Part shown: positions 24,422 to 33,723 of the stretch, piece by piece
Layout of the letters: each line of letters begins with the position of its first letter
How positions within the stretch are numbered: position 1 is the first letter of the stretch
NCBI GenBank assembly: GCA_017407515.1
Contig: JAFQWH010000105.1
Location: 1-39,908, forward strand
Length of the DNA stretch: 39,908 nucleotides
Source: Clostridia bacterium
GTDB taxonomy: Bacteria; Bacillota; Clostridia; UBA1381; UBA9506
Reading direction: 5' to 3'
The notes under the pieces: generated by a model
Database searches by the model: none
Seen by the model: the letters and a program-made list of their open reading frames with translations, nothing else
Told to the model about the DNA's origin: nothing
Program-made: the position numbers and the translations under genes

Positions 24422-25069
24422 TTATTTAACAAAGTTCAGCAGAAAATTCTGATGATACATGGTGGAAACATATTTGGATTCTACCACAAGTTGTGTCGGC
24501 AATTTCATAACCTGCAGCGTTGTGGAGAAGGCAAGGATAGCCAGAATAATATAAATGAATAAAAAGCCGTAAACAGCACCGACAAAGCCACCTAAAAGCT
24601 CATTGGCCTTGCGAAGAATCGGTAATTTGGAAACAGCTTTAAACAACGCAAGAAAAAAGGTTAACAGCAGTTTTACCAAAAGGAAAACAACGATTAAACT
24701 AAGCAAGTTAATGGTTAAAGCCGATAAGGAGTTTGCAACGCTGTTTTGCACAGTTTCAGCAGCTTTTTCTGTTGTTCCTGCAACTGTTTTCTGCAGTGCC
24801 TCAGGTAGATTTAAGCTGGAACCGATTTCTTCTGCTGTTGCGTCAGCGTTTATATCTGTTACAACAATAGCTGAGACAGTACTGCGAATAAAATTACCTA
24901 CAAAACTGTTAGAAATCAGCGAAGAAACCGTTGGGTAGAGAATCAGTGCTAAAATCAGGGAAACCAGCAAAGAACCAAGGCTGAAAGCCGTTTTTACGAA
25001 ACCTTTTTTTGCACCCCAGCAAATAAAGCCGATGATAATGGCGGCACCAATAATATCAACAAGATTCAT
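24422..25069 (-). CDS. CvpA-family membrane protein
   Basis: 215 residues. The opening NLVDIIGAAIIIGFICWGAKKGFVKT is the CvpA/YshB pattern (LDIIILIILLISALRGYRRG type), followed by three more membrane segments with an extracytoplasmic loop of about 60 residues after the second. CvpA in E. coli affects colicin V production and envelope homeostasis; its role in Firmicutes is unclear. AAGG directly abuts the earlier ATG (25078) and is properly spaced only for the ATG at 25069. Confidence 0.8.
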   Translation of the reverse strand: MNLVDIIGAAIIIGFICWGAKKGFVKTAFSLGSLLVSLILALILYPTVSSLISNSFVGNFIRSTVSAIVVTDINADATAEEIGSSLNLPEALQKTVAGTTEKAAETVQNSVANSLSALTINLLSLIVVFLLVKLLLTFFLALFKAVSKLPILRKANELLGGFVGAVYGFLFIYIILAILAFSTTLQVMKLPTQLVVESKYVSTMYHQNFLLNFVK

Positions 25070-25083
25070 ACAAAACATCCTTT

Positions 25084-26226
25084 CTATTTCAGTTCAATCA
25101 AAACAGCACCGGAGGCCGTTATGCCAATACCTTTGTTTTCGTTGCCGAAAAAGATAAAATCCTGAATGTCAAAGTCTAAGTTAACGCGTCCTTTTTCCTG
25201 ACAATGGTCATTGAGCAGAGAAATGGTTCTTCCGTTGTTTATAGCAATGGTTTTATTCTTTACATCAAAGTAATCAAAGGCTTGTAGCACGGAAAAACTT
25301 CCCATAGCTTCACCTTTTTTATTAAAGGTTTTAATTTCAAAAACACCGGAAGATTCGGAAGAACCGGAGAATACCAGCGTTAAAAGTCCTTTCTCCAGTG
25401 CGTAGTTTTGCAGACTGCGTCCGTTATATGAAATGGTTCCTGAACGCTTTCCGTAACTGTTATAAATGTAGGTGTTTTTTGTTCCAACGCAGTATAAATG
25501 GTTGTCACTATAATGAACTGCGGAAAAAATTTCCCCATCGTAAGTATCATTGGTAAAAGGTTTTTCCTTAGAGATGTTAAACATTATAATTTGGTTTTTT
25601 ACAACACTTTCGTCTGTATTGATAGCGGAAACGGTAATGTCTTTATTATTATCGGCAATATCTGCGGCCACTACCGTTAAACCGCCGGAATTCCATTTAA
25701 AAATCTCTTTACCGTCAGCTTTTAAAACCCGGACAGAACATTTGTGCATATCACTTTCCGTTACAATCAGCATATAGCCGTTTTTGTTTACAGCAGCCAG
25801 CAAAATGTTCTCTTCAAGCTCTAGTGAGGTGTTTTGTTTTGTGCCGTTATATGTAACGATTTTACGTCCACCGGCGTCATAAAACAATGCTCTGTTGTTT
25901 TTGGTTCTGACAGCAGGGTTAGAAAATTTCAGGGAAAGGTCTTCAACCAGTTTACCTTTTGCATCAATCACTTTCATATTTTCAATGCTGTAAAAAAACA
26001 GAGCTTTATCAGTAGTGGCGCTTTGGTAACTAATGCCGGGGTCTAGTTCAAAATCCAGTGCGGTAACCTTTGGGTTATTGTTAATGAACATACGACCGCT
26101 CAGATTCATAAAATACCGAACGCCGAGGATTATTAAAAACACAAGCAGCAGTACGCCTATGGTGATGCCTAAAATTTTCAGTATCCGCCGCGTGATGCTA
26201 GGCTTATAAAACATTGACGAACGCAT
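25084..26226 (-). CDS. DUF5711-type membrane-anchored beta-propeller-like protein
   Basis: 380 residues. One N-terminal membrane anchor (about residues 14-36, ILGITIGVLLLVFLIILGVRYF) with basic residues before it, then a long beta-strand-rich outer part with repeated short motifs (DAKGKLVEDL, LKADGKEIFKW, FNKKGEAMGSF) in the manner of a degenerate WD40-like propeller. This corresponds to the DUF5711 family of unknown function in Clostridia. It sits between truA and cvpA, with gaps of only 2 and 14 bases. An envelope sensor or scaffold is possible but not shown. Confidence 0.7.
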   Translation of the reverse strand: MRSSMFYKPSITRRILKILGITIGVLLLVFLIILGVRYFMNLSGRMFINNNPKVTALDFELDPGISYQSATTDKALFFYSIENMKVIDAKGKLVEDLSLKFSNPAVRTKNNRALFYDAGGRKIVTYNGTKQNTSLELEENILLAAVNKNGYMLIVTESDMHKCSVRVLKADGKEIFKWNSGGLTVVAADIADNNKDITVSAINTDESVVKNQIIMFNISKEKPFTNDTYDGEIFSAVHYSDNHLYCVGTKNTYIYNSYGKRSGTISYNGRSLQNYALEKGLLTLVFSGSSESSGVFEIKTFNKKGEAMGSFSVLQAFDYFDVKNKTIAINNGRTISLLNDHCQEKGRVNLDFDIQDFIFFGNENKGIGITASGAVLIELK

Positions 26227-26228
26227 GG

Positions 26229-26987
26229 TTACACTTCCTTTGTTTCGATTTCATTCTCGTAGACAGCTTCCAGCAACGTTAGTCCGTGGGCAGGAGCCGT
26301 CATGCCGGCTAAGGTGCGGTCCTTGGCATCAATAATAGAGGGAATGTCCTCAGGTGAAATTTTACCTTTGCCCACCCAAACCAGGGTACCGGCGATGATA
26401 CGAACCATATTATATAGGAAGCCGTTGCCGGTAATCCGATAGGTCAGCAGCCCGTCTTCTTTGGAAAAAGAGGATTCCATAATGGTTCGGGTAAAGGTTT
26501 TGGAGCTGCCGCCCTGAGCCATAAAGCCGGAAAAATCGTGACTGCCCAAAAAACAGTCAGCAGCTTTTTGCATCTTCTCAATATCTAATGTATGTGGTAC
26601 ATGCCAAGCAAAATTCTTATAAAATACATTTCCGTGAGGTGAGGTATCAATCCGGTACAAATAGGTTTTTTTGATTGCGTCAAACCGGGCATTAAAGCTA
26701 TCGCTGCATAAAGATGCGGACATTAAGCGAATATCCTCCGGAAGCAGTGCATTAACGCCACGGAACAGTTTATATTCATCAATAGGGTTTTCCAAGTGAA
26801 CATTTGCCGTATACCGGGCAGCGTGAACACCGGCGTCAGTTCGGCTGACACCGACGGTGGAAACCGTTTCCCGGGTGATAACAGAGAGTGCCCGTTCCAG
26901 TTCGCCCTGTATGGTTTTAGCATTTTGCTGGCGTTGCCAACCGGCGTAGTTCGTTCCGTCATACATGAGCGTTAGTTTGTAATTCAT
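26229..26987 (-). CDS. truA: tRNA pseudouridine38-40 synthase TruA
   Basis: Modifies uridines 38-40 in the tRNA anticodon arm. 252 residues. The catalytic Asp is in SRTDAGVHA; GTNYAGWQRQ and FLYNMVRIIAGTLV are also conserved. It directly follows ecfT, the same order as in Bacillus and many Firmicutes. Start ATG after AGAGGT. Confidence 0.96.
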   Translation of the reverse strand: MNYKLTLMYDGTNYAGWQRQQNAKTIQGELERALSVITRETVSTVGVSRTDAGVHAARYTANVHLENPIDEYKLFRGVNALLPEDIRLMSASLCSDSFNARFDAIKKTYLYRIDTSPHGNVFYKNFAWHVPHTLDIEKMQKAADCFLGSHDFSGFMAQGGSSKTFTRTIMESSFSKEDGLLTYRITGNGFLYNMVRIIAGTLVWVGKGKISPEDIPSIIDAKDRTLAGMTAPAHGLTLLEAVYENEIETKEV

Positions 26988-26998
26988 ATATAACCTCT

Positions 26999-27802
26999 TT
27001 ATAAAAGAATTCTAAGTGTAATTAAAGCAGCAAAAAACAGCAGGAAAATTGCGGCTGCAACATAGTCAACCGATGCAAAGTGAATTTCATTCAGTCGGGT
27101 GCGTTTGCTGCCACCTTGGTAGCAACGGCTCTCCATAGCAACCGCCAGCTCATCTGCACGGCGAAAAGCACTAATAAACAAAGGAATCAGCATGGGGGCC
27201 AGGGCCTTAACCCGGCGGATCACAGAGCCTGACTCAAAATCAGCACCCCGGGCTTTTTGTGCTTTCATAATTTTGTCTGTTTCTTCAATTAAAGTAGGAA
27301 TAAACCGAATGGCGATGCTCATCATCATAGCAAGCTCGTAGGTGGGAAGTCCCAGCTTTGCAAAAGGGGAGAGCAGCTTTTCAATGCCGTCGGTTAAAAT
27401 AATCGGAGAAGTGGTGTATGTCAGGGCGGAGCTGGTTATAATTAAAAGCACCAGTCTGAGAGCCATTTTTCCGGCTAAGACAAGCCCTTCCCAGGTCATA
27501 GGTGTTTCATAGTTAAACAGTTCAATCTTTGTTCCCGGTGTTAAGAAAATATTTAGTACCGCGGTGAAAATAATTACAAACAAAATGGGTTTTAAGCCCC
27601 GGAAGTACATTTTAAGAGGAACGCGGGACAACAACATAATCATCAAAGTGAAGAGGGTAACAAGTACGTAGCCTGCGGTGTTGTTTGCTAGAAAGATTGC
27701 AACAATATGCAAAATCAGCAGTAAAATTTTCGTTCTGGGGTCCATACGGTGGAGGGGAGAATCAATGGGGAAGAACTGCCCTAAGGTAATATCTTTTAAC
27801 AT
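26999..27802 (-). CDS. ecfT: ECF transporter transmembrane subunit EcfT
   Basis: 267 residues with about five membrane segments. The two coupling helices carry the Arg motifs that contact the ATPases: KAQKARGADFESGS and AMESRCYQGGSKRT. The start GIGLGQF-like opening is TLGQFFPIDSPLHRMDPRTK, highly typical. It overlaps the end of ecfA2 by seven bases, implying coupled translation. It forms the shared module for several vitamin-specific S subunits, one of which may be encoded at 15.7 kb. Confidence 0.96.
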   Translation of the reverse strand: MLKDITLGQFFPIDSPLHRMDPRTKILLLILHIVAIFLANNTAGYVLVTLFTLMIMLLSRVPLKMYFRGLKPILFVIIFTAVLNIFLTPGTKIELFNYETPMTWEGLVLAGKMALRLVLLIITSSALTYTTSPIILTDGIEKLLSPFAKLGLPTYELAMMMSIAIRFIPTLIEETDKIMKAQKARGADFESGSVIRRVKALAPMLIPLFISAFRRADELAVAMESRCYQGGSKRTRLNEIHFASVDYVAAAIFLLFFAALITLRILL

Positions 27803-28671
27803 TCTTTTCCCTCCCGGTTCATTTTATTGGCAAGCATCATCTGAATGGTTGCTTTTGCCTTTTCAATAGTATAAATACTGCTGTCAAGACTGATGCCCCG
27901 ACGACGGAGCTCATCAATTAAGCGGGTAATCTGGGGCACATCAAGGCCCATGCTGCGAAGAGCCTCTGCCTGAGAAAAAATCTCTGCAGGCTTACCGTCT
28001 AAGGCAACGCTGCCCTGGTTCATAACAATAATTCTGCCGGCAGCCCGAGCCACATCTTCCATGGAATGGGACACGAACAAAACCGTCATTTTTCTTTCTA
28101 AGTACAGAGCCCGAATCTGAGTTAAAATTTCTTCACGGCCGGCAGGGTCAAGACCGGCAGCCGGTTCATCTAAAATTAAAACATCGGGACGCATGGCAAG
28201 AACACCCGCAATGGCAACACGGCGTTTCTGACCGCCGGAGAGCTCAAAGGGGGAGCGGTTCATGTATTTTTCGGAAAGCCCCACATAGTTCATAGCTTCT
28301 CTGACTCTTTCGTCAATCTCGTCTTGAGAAAGTCCCATGTTTTTCGGACCGTAGCTAATGTCTTTGTAAATGGTTTCCTCGAAAAGCTGATGCTCGGGGT
28401 ACTGGAATACAAGCCCAACCTTTTGACGGAGTTTTTTCATATCGGCACCTTTTTCGGTGATGACCATGTCACCGATTTTAATCGTACCGCTACTGGGCTG
28501 CAGCAGTCCGTTTAGATGCTGAATTAAAGTGGATTTACCGGAACCGGTATGGCCGATAATGCCCACGAATTCCCCGTCGCCAATTGTCAGATTCACATCT
28601 TTTAAGGCGTGCTTTTCAAAGGGACTGCCTTCCATATAAACATAATTCAAACCTTGAATTTCAATAGCCAT
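27796..28671 (-). CDS. ecfA2: ECF transporter ATPase EcfA2
   Basis: 291 residues. Walker A GHTGSGKSTLI, Q-loop in VFQYPEHQLFEETI, signature LSGGQKRRVAIAG, Walker B VLILDEPAAGLD and the H-loop VSHSMEDV are complete. The YPEHQLF Q-loop and second position in the operon mark it as EcfA2. It pairs with EcfA1 as a heterodimer that drives vitamin uptake. Confidence 0.95.
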   Translation of the reverse strand: MAIEIQGLNYVYMEGSPFEKHALKDVNLTIGDGEFVGIIGHTGSGKSTLIQHLNGLLQPSSGTIKIGDMVITEKGADMKKLRQKVGLVFQYPEHQLFEETIYKDISYGPKNMGLSQDEIDERVREAMNYVGLSEKYMNRSPFELSGGQKRRVAIAGVLAMRPDVLILDEPAAGLDPAGREEILTQIRALYLERKMTVLFVSHSMEDVARAAGRIIVMNQGSVALDGKPAEIFSQAEALRSMGLDVPQITRLIDELRRRGISLDSSIYTIEKAKATIQMMLANKMNREGKEC

Positions 28672-28693
28672 TGTTATTACTCCCGTTTATAAA

Positions 28694-29530
28694 CTACTTA
28701 AAAAGCTTTTCCAGTTCATCGGCACATTCCTGCACGGTTAATATGTCATTCGGCAGAGAAAGACCGGCTTTATTTAGCAAATAGCAAAGCTCTGTTACCT
28801 GGGGAACGTCCAGCCCAAGGCTCTTTAAAAGGCGAACCTGGGAAAAAACCTTTTTAGGCACATCGTCTATCACGATTTTGCCTTTGTCCATAACCACAAC
28901 ACGGTCAGCCTTTACAGCTTCTTCCATGTAATGCGTAATCAGTACCACGGTCATGTGTTTTTCGTTTTTCAGCTTTAAAATAGTATCAATAACCTCCCGC
29001 CGGCCTTTGGGGTCAAGCATGGCGGTAGGTTCGTCAAACACGATGCATTTTGGTTCCATGGCAATCACGCCGGCGATGGCAACTCGCTGTTTCTGCCCGC
29101 CGGATAAAAGGTGAGGAGCGTGACGCCGCATTTCATACATATCTACTGTTTTTAAAGCTTCATCAACCCGTTTGCGGATTTCATCAGAGGGAACACCCAA
29201 GTTTTCCGGTGCAAAGGCGACGTCTTCTTCCACTACCGTTGCAACCAGCTGGTTGTCCGGGTTCTGGAAAACCATGCCTACAGTTTTGCGAATATCCCAA
29301 TAGTAAGCGTCGTCCTTTGTATCCATTCCGGAGACATAAACCTTACCGCCGGAAGGAAGTAAAAGGCCGTTAAAGTGCTTAGCCAGAGTAGATTTTCCGC
29401 AACCGTTATGACCTAAAACGGCAACAAATTCTCCCTCGGAAACAGTCAGGTCAACATCGTCTAGTGCAAATTTTAATTCTTCTGTTTCTGCGGCGTTATA
29501 AGCATACCGCAGATGCTCCGCTTTTATCAT
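28694..29530 (-). CDS. ecfA1: ECF transporter ATPase EcfA1
   Basis: 278 residues. Walker [18 protein letters not shown]-loop [18 protein letters not shown], signature [13 protein letters not shown], Walker [13 protein letters not shown] and H-loop ITHYMEEA. The QNPDNQ loop fits EcfA1. AAGGG directly abuts the earlier ATG (29539), so the ATG at 29530, with normal spacing, is preferred. First of ecfA1-ecfA2-ecfT-truA. Confidence 0.94.
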   Translation of the reverse strand: MIKAEHLRYAYNAAETEELKFALDDVDLTVSEGEFVAVLGHNGCGKSTLAKHFNGLLLPSGGKVYVSGMDTKDDAYYWDIRKTVGMVFQNPDNQLVATVVEEDVAFAPENLGVPSDEIRKRVDEALKTVDMYEMRRHAPHLLSGGQKQRVAIAGVIAMEPKCIVFDEPTAMLDPKGRREVIDTILKLKNEKHMTVVLITHYMEEAVKADRVVVMDKGKIVIDDVPKKVFSQVRLLKSLGLDVPQVTELCYLLNKAGLSLPNDILTVQECADELEKLFK

Positions 29531-29548
29531 AGTGTCCATCCCTTTGTG

Positions 29549-30787
29549 TTATCTGATTTGACCGCTTCCATAGATAATATGCTTGGTCGAGGTCAGTGCT
29601 GTAAGGCCCATGGGACCACGGGCGTGCAATTTTTGGGTGCTGATGCCGATTTCAGCACCGTAACCAAATTCGTTTCCGTCTGTAAAACGGGTAGAAGCAT
29701 TTACGTACACGGCAGCAGCATCAACACCGTCTAAAAACAGGTTTGCTGCGGCGTAATCTTTTGTTACGATTGCTTCTGAGTGCCCTGTGCCGTGCTCGTT
29801 GATATGAGAGATAGCTTCGGTTATATCGGAAACAACTTTAACTGACATAATGTAGTCGTTATACTCTGTATAAAAATCTTCGTTGGACGCCGGAACTGCT
29901 TCAGGGAGAATTTTGCAGGTGACGCTGCAACCCCGCAGCTCGACGGAGAAGGGCTTTAGGGCCTCTGCAATCATCGGCAGTATAGTTTCAGCAACGCAGG
30001 CATCAACTAAGAGTGATTCTGCCGCATTACAAACAGACGGGCGGCTGGTTTTGGCGTTAACAATAATGTCTTTCGCCATAGCCGGGTCTGCCGTTTTTTC
30101 AATGTAAACATGGCAGTTGCCGGTACCGGTTTCAATAACGGGAACGGAGGCATTTTCTACCACGGTAGAGATTAAGCCCTTGCCCCCACGGGGAATTAAA
30201 ACATCTAAGTACTCAGATAGCCGCATCAATTCCTTTGCGGTTTCTCTGGAAGTATCACGAACAAGCTGGAGGCTACCTTCAGGGAAGCCGGCTTTTGTCA
30301 GTGCTTCGTTCATAATATCTACTAAAACCGAGTTGGAGAAAATTGCCTCGCTGCCGCCACGCAAAATGCAGGCGTTTGAGGTTTTAAGGCATAAAACAGC
30401 GGCATCTACCGTAACGTTGGGGCGTGCTTCGTAAATAATACCGATAACCCCCAGGGGTACCCGTTTTGTGCCGATCACAAGGCCGTTGGGACGTTTGGTC
30501 ATGCCCAGAACTTCACCCACAGGGTCGGGGAGAGCATTTACCTTCATAACGCCCTCAGCCATGTCATAAATCCGTTCCTTGGTCAGGGTTAAACGGTCTA
30601 CCATAGCCGTAGAACCGCCTTTTTTAATAAAAGCCTCAACGTCTTTTTTGTTTTCAGCTAAAATTCGCTCTGTGTTGTTTTTTAAGGCTTCAGCAACGGA
30701 AATTAAACCGGCAGATTTTATGTCTGCAGAAATATTCATCAATAAAAGGCTGGCACGCTTTGCCTTTTTGCCCATTTCATTCAGCAT
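29549..30787 (-). CDS. proA: Gamma-glutamyl phosphate reductase
   Basis: Second step of proline synthesis: NADPH reduction of glutamyl-5-phosphate. 412 residues. The catalytic Cys is in RPSVCNAAESLL, with the ALDH-like cofactor segment LRGGSEAIFSN and NASTRFTDGNEFGYGAEIGISTQKLHARGP at the C-terminus (given here as consecutive short motifs NASTRFTDG and FGYGAEIGIS). The start ATG overlaps the proB stop (TGATG). Confidence 0.96.
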   Translation of the reverse strand: MLNEMGKKAKRASLLLMNISADIKSAGLISVAEALKNNTERILAENKKDVEAFIKKGGSTAMVDRLTLTKERIYDMAEGVMKVNALPDPVGEVLGMTKRPNGLVIGTKRVPLGVIGIIYEARPNVTVDAAVLCLKTSNACILRGGSEAIFSNSVLVDIMNEALTKAGFPEGSLQLVRDTSRETAKELMRLSEYLDVLIPRGGKGLISTVVENASVPVIETGTGNCHVYIEKTADPAMAKDIIVNAKTSRPSVCNAAESLLVDACVAETILPMIAEALKPFSVELRGCSVTCKILPEAVPASNEDFYTEYNDYIMSVKVVSDITEAISHINEHGTGHSEAIVTKDYAAANLFLDGVDAAAVYVNASTRFTDGNEFGYGAEIGISTQKLHARGPMGLTALTSTKHIIYGSGQIR

Positions 30788-31596
30788 CAGGCTTCCTCCT
30801 TTTTTGCCTTAAACAGGGTTCCGACTTTTTTACCCTCTAAAATATCATAAATAACGGAGGGTTGACTTCCGTTGGTGATTACCATGTTAATCCCCGCTTC
30901 GGTTACGGTTTTAGCGGCAATCAGCTTGGTGGTCATACCGCCGGTACCCCGATTAGAACCGGCACTGCCGGCAATGTTGAACAGCTCATCAGTCACTTCG
31001 TCAATCTCGTCAATGAGCTTTGCGTCCTCAGACTTGTGGGGATCGCTGCTGTAAAGCCCGTCAATATCAGACAAAATGATTAACAGGTCAGCATCAATTA
31101 AGCAGGAAACCATAGCAGATAAGGTATCGTTATCGCCAAATTCAATTTCTTCGGTTGAAATGGCATCGTTTTCGTTAACAATAGGAATAACGCCCCATTC
31201 CAGCAGGGTGTTAAAGGTTGTGGTGGCGTTAATTTTTCGTTGCTCGTCCTCAATAACGTTTTTTGTCAGGAGAACCTGAGCCACGTCACAACCGTATTCG
31301 CCAAAAAGCTTACCATAAATACTCATCAGCTCGCTTTGGCCAATAGCAGAGGTTGCTTGTTTTTCTCTGGTTGTTTTCGGTTTTTCGGCAAAACCCATCT
31401 TTCCCATACCGACGCCAACAGCACCGCTGGAAACTAAGACGATTTCTCTGCCTTCATGGCATAAATCAGCTAAGGTTCTTGCCAAAAGGTCAATTTTCCG
31501 CAAATGAATCCGCCCTGTTGAGTAGGTCAGGGAAGAGGTTCCCACCTTTACGACGATTCGTTTTGCGTTTTTTAATTTTGCGATAGAAGTTTGCAT
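30787..31596 (-). CDS. proB: Glutamate 5-kinase without PUA domain
   Basis: First step of proline synthesis. 269 residues of the amino-acid kinase fold: VVKVGTSSL, LVSSGAVGVG, NENDAISTEE, FGDNDTLSAMVS and the ATP segment SDIDGLY. The C-terminal PUA domain of E. coli ProB is absent; such short forms are common in Clostridia and may differ in proline feedback. A GTG three codons upstream is possible, but AGGTG is spaced for the ATG at 31596. Confidence 0.95.
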   Translation of the reverse strand: MQTSIAKLKNAKRIVVKVGTSSLTYSTGRIHLRKIDLLARTLADLCHEGREIVLVSSGAVGVGMGKMGFAEKPKTTREKQATSAIGQSELMSIYGKLFGEYGCDVAQVLLTKNVIEDEQRKINATTTFNTLLEWGVIPIVNENDAISTEEIEFGDNDTLSAMVSCLIDADLLIILSDIDGLYSSDPHKSEDAKLIDEIDEVTDELFNIAGSAGSNRGTGGMTTKLIAAKTVTEAGINMVITNGSQPSVIYDILEGKKVGTLFKAKKEEA

Positions 31597-31601
31597 GATA
31601 A

Positions 31602-32126
31602 TCACTCACCTGATATTGTAGTAATAGTTTCTAAAAACGCTGTGGTTTCAACGGTCGGGGTTTTAATTTTAAGTTCACTGCCGTATGCCAGCTGGATATT
31701 ATCCGCAGTGTAAAAGCCGTTTACAAGTCGTTTGCCCGGAACATGAACGGTCAAAATTACGTCGTATTTCTGAGGAATCTCAGCATAAACGGCCTTACCG
31801 TTGTTATCATAAATCAGCTTGGTAGCAGGTTCTTTGGCAACTTTTTTAATTTCGCCCATGAGTTTGCCTGTATCATTAAAGAACATTTCGTCGCCCTCTG
31901 CAAAAGCGTCAACAGTCATTTGACGAACGTCTTCAACACGGACTGTGACCTCTAATGTGTCGATGGCGTTGGTTTTAATGAGCCCCTTGTTTTCGGTTAA
32001 CACTTCGTTGCCGCTGATTTTCTGGTAGGCAACAAAAGCACCGGCGAGCATTACGATAATAATTACAACAACTAAAACATCAATAATGCTGACCTTTCCA
32101 AACAGTCTGCCTTTTTTATCTAACAT
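31602..32126 (-). CDS. DUF4330 membrane-anchored protein (copy 1)
   Basis: 174 residues: a short cytoplasmic start (LDKKGRLFGKVSIIDV), one membrane helix (about 16-38), then an outer beta-rich domain. This is the DUF4330 pattern; its function is unknown. The neighbouring upstream gene is a paralogue sharing the KGxLFGKxxxxD opening. The pair sits between a glycosyltransferase and proB in the large leftward run, so an envelope role is possible. Confidence 0.75.
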   Translation of the reverse strand: MLDKKGRLFGKVSIIDVLVVVIIIVMLAGAFVAYQKISGNEVLTENKGLIKTNAIDTLEVTVRVEDVRQMTVDAFAEGDEMFFNDTGKLMGEIKKVAKEPATKLIYDNNGKAVYAEIPQKYDVILTVHVPGKRLVNGFYTADNIQLAYGSELKIKTPTVETTAFLETITTISGE

Positions 32127-32626
32127 TATCGTAACCCCCTTAACGCTTCTGCATCGTAGTCAATGTCTACAATGTAGCCATGCATAGCCAGACTTTCGGA
32201 GCGGAAGCTGACATCAGTGCCGATTTTCAGAGGAATATCGGAGGCAAACATATCCGGATAGGACACATTTGCTTCAATTTCAATTTTAACTAAACCGTCG
32301 TAACGGCCTTCGGGAGAGGAGGCCACCAGCTTGTCGTCAGCTTGTCCGATCAGGAGAGCGGGATTTTTATCAAAGCCAACAATTTTACCTACGTAAGCCC
32401 CGGTAATTCCGTCTTTTACAGTCTCACCGGTAACAACGTTTTCAAAATATGCCGCGTCTTTGTTTTGCACTTCTACGGTGTATACAACAGGAATTGTTGC
32501 AGAAGTCTGTTTTTTTCCGGAAAAGAAAAAGCAAGCTACAACAATAATTGCTACAAGCAGAATCAGTAAAATCAAGTCCAAAAGATTCAGTTTTCCAAAT
32601 AATTTTCCTTTTTCGTCTATGATCAT
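32126..32626 (-). CDS. DUF4330 membrane-anchored protein (copy 2)
   Basis: 166 residues with the same layout as its neighbour: DEKGKLFGKLNLLDL, a membrane helix (about 14-36), then an outer domain containing VVTGETVKDGITGAYVGKI. It overlaps the glycosyltransferase stop by four bases (ATGA) and the start of copy 1 by one base, so the three are probably translated together. The two copies have diverged strongly outside the N-terminus. Confidence 0.75.
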   Translation of the reverse strand: MIIDEKGKLFGKLNLLDLILLILLVAIIVVACFFFSGKKQTSATIPVVYTVEVQNKDAAYFENVVTGETVKDGITGAYVGKIVGFDKNPALLIGQADDKLVASSPEGRYDGLVKIEIEANVSYPDMFASDIPLKIGTDVSFRSESLAMHGYIVDIDYDAEALRGLR

Positions 32627-33723
32627 TTCATAACCTCCCTGTAAACACTCTCTAAACGGTCTACCATTTTTTGAACGGTATACCCCTGAGCGTATTTTTG
32701 CTGTGCAGCAGTTCCTAACAGAGCTTTGAGGTCCGGGTTACAGATGAGCCGGAGCATAGCCAGTGCTAAAGCGGTGCTGTTAGCATAGTTGACTAAAATG
32801 CCGTCTTCACTATCAGAAATCAGCTCAAAATTGCCGCCGACTTTTGTGGCGATAGAGGGTTTTCCAAGACTCATGGCCTCTAAAATTGCAAGGCTCATAG
32901 CCTCAGATTCCGAGGTGCAGACGTTAATGTCAACAGCGTTTAACAGCTCCGTGGTATCAGGGACAAAGCCTGTAAAAATTACATTATTTTCTAAGTTATA
33001 ATGTTTCACAAGTTCTTTTAAGGTTTGCTCCATGCTGCCGCTGCCAACGATTAAAAATTTCGCTTTGGGATATTCTTTTAAAACCTGCCAGGCAGCCTTG
33101 ATGAAATATTTATGCCCTTTAACAGGCTCTAAACGGCCGAAAATACCGAAAGCAATTTCGTCTTCTGCAATGCCGTAACAACTTCTGACGTAGGCTCTTG
33201 CCTCTGCCGGTAACTGCGGAATAGGTTTTACACCGTTATTGACAGTGCGGATTTTATCAATGGTTATGCCGGCGTCTACTAAATTGGTCACTACAGCGTC
33301 TGAAACGGCTATGTAGTAATCACACAGGGCGTTATTGAGTGCACTGTATGCAAGTGCTTTGATGCCACGGGGACGAGGCTCAAGACAATGCCGCGTGGCT
33401 AACACTACGGGCACCTTCGTCTTTTTGCCGGCAATGCGGGCAGAAAGACAGGCATGGGTATGCAAAATGTCCGGCTTTATTTTTTGGAACAGAGCCTTTA
33501 AAAATGTCACACAACGCTTGTTGTAAGACTGGTCTGCCATGTAAGGTGCTTCCATCAACGTTACATCCGGAAAGTTTTTTACATATTCAGACAGTTTGCT
33601 GCCTTCAGGTAAAATGACAGTTACGCGAAAAGTAGTCCGGTCAAAACCGTCTAAGTAGTTTAATAAATATTTTCCGGCACCGCCAATGTTAGTATCAGTT
33701 AAGACCTGTACCACATGGGTCAT
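32623..33723 (-). CDS. Glycosyltransferase family 4 protein
   Basis: 366 residues of the GT-B fold. N-terminal LTDTNIGGAGKYLLNYL is the acceptor-side glycine loop; the C-terminal nucleotide-sugar domain has FGRLEPVKGHKYFIKA and the retaining EX7E motif in ESEAMSLAILEAMSLGKPSI. It probably transfers a sugar in surface polysaccharide assembly, together with the polymerase/ligase-like and flippase genes just upstream. GGAGGTG is spaced for the ATG at 33723; the TTG two codons earlier is too close. Confidence 0.92.
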   Translation of the reverse strand: MTHVVQVLTDTNIGGAGKYLLNYLDGFDRTTFRVTVILPEGSKLSEYVKNFPDVTLMEAPYMADQSYNKRCVTFLKALFQKIKPDILHTHACLSARIAGKKTKVPVVLATRHCLEPRPRGIKALAYSALNNALCDYYIAVSDAVVTNLVDAGITIDKIRTVNNGVKPIPQLPAEARAYVRSCYGIAEDEIAFGIFGRLEPVKGHKYFIKAAWQVLKEYPKAKFLIVGSGSMEQTLKELVKHYNLENNVIFTGFVPDTTELLNAVDINVCTSESEAMSLAILEAMSLGKPSIATKVGGNFELISDSEDGILVNYANSTALALAMLRLICNPDLKALLGTAAQQKYAQGYTVQKMVDRLESVYREVMK

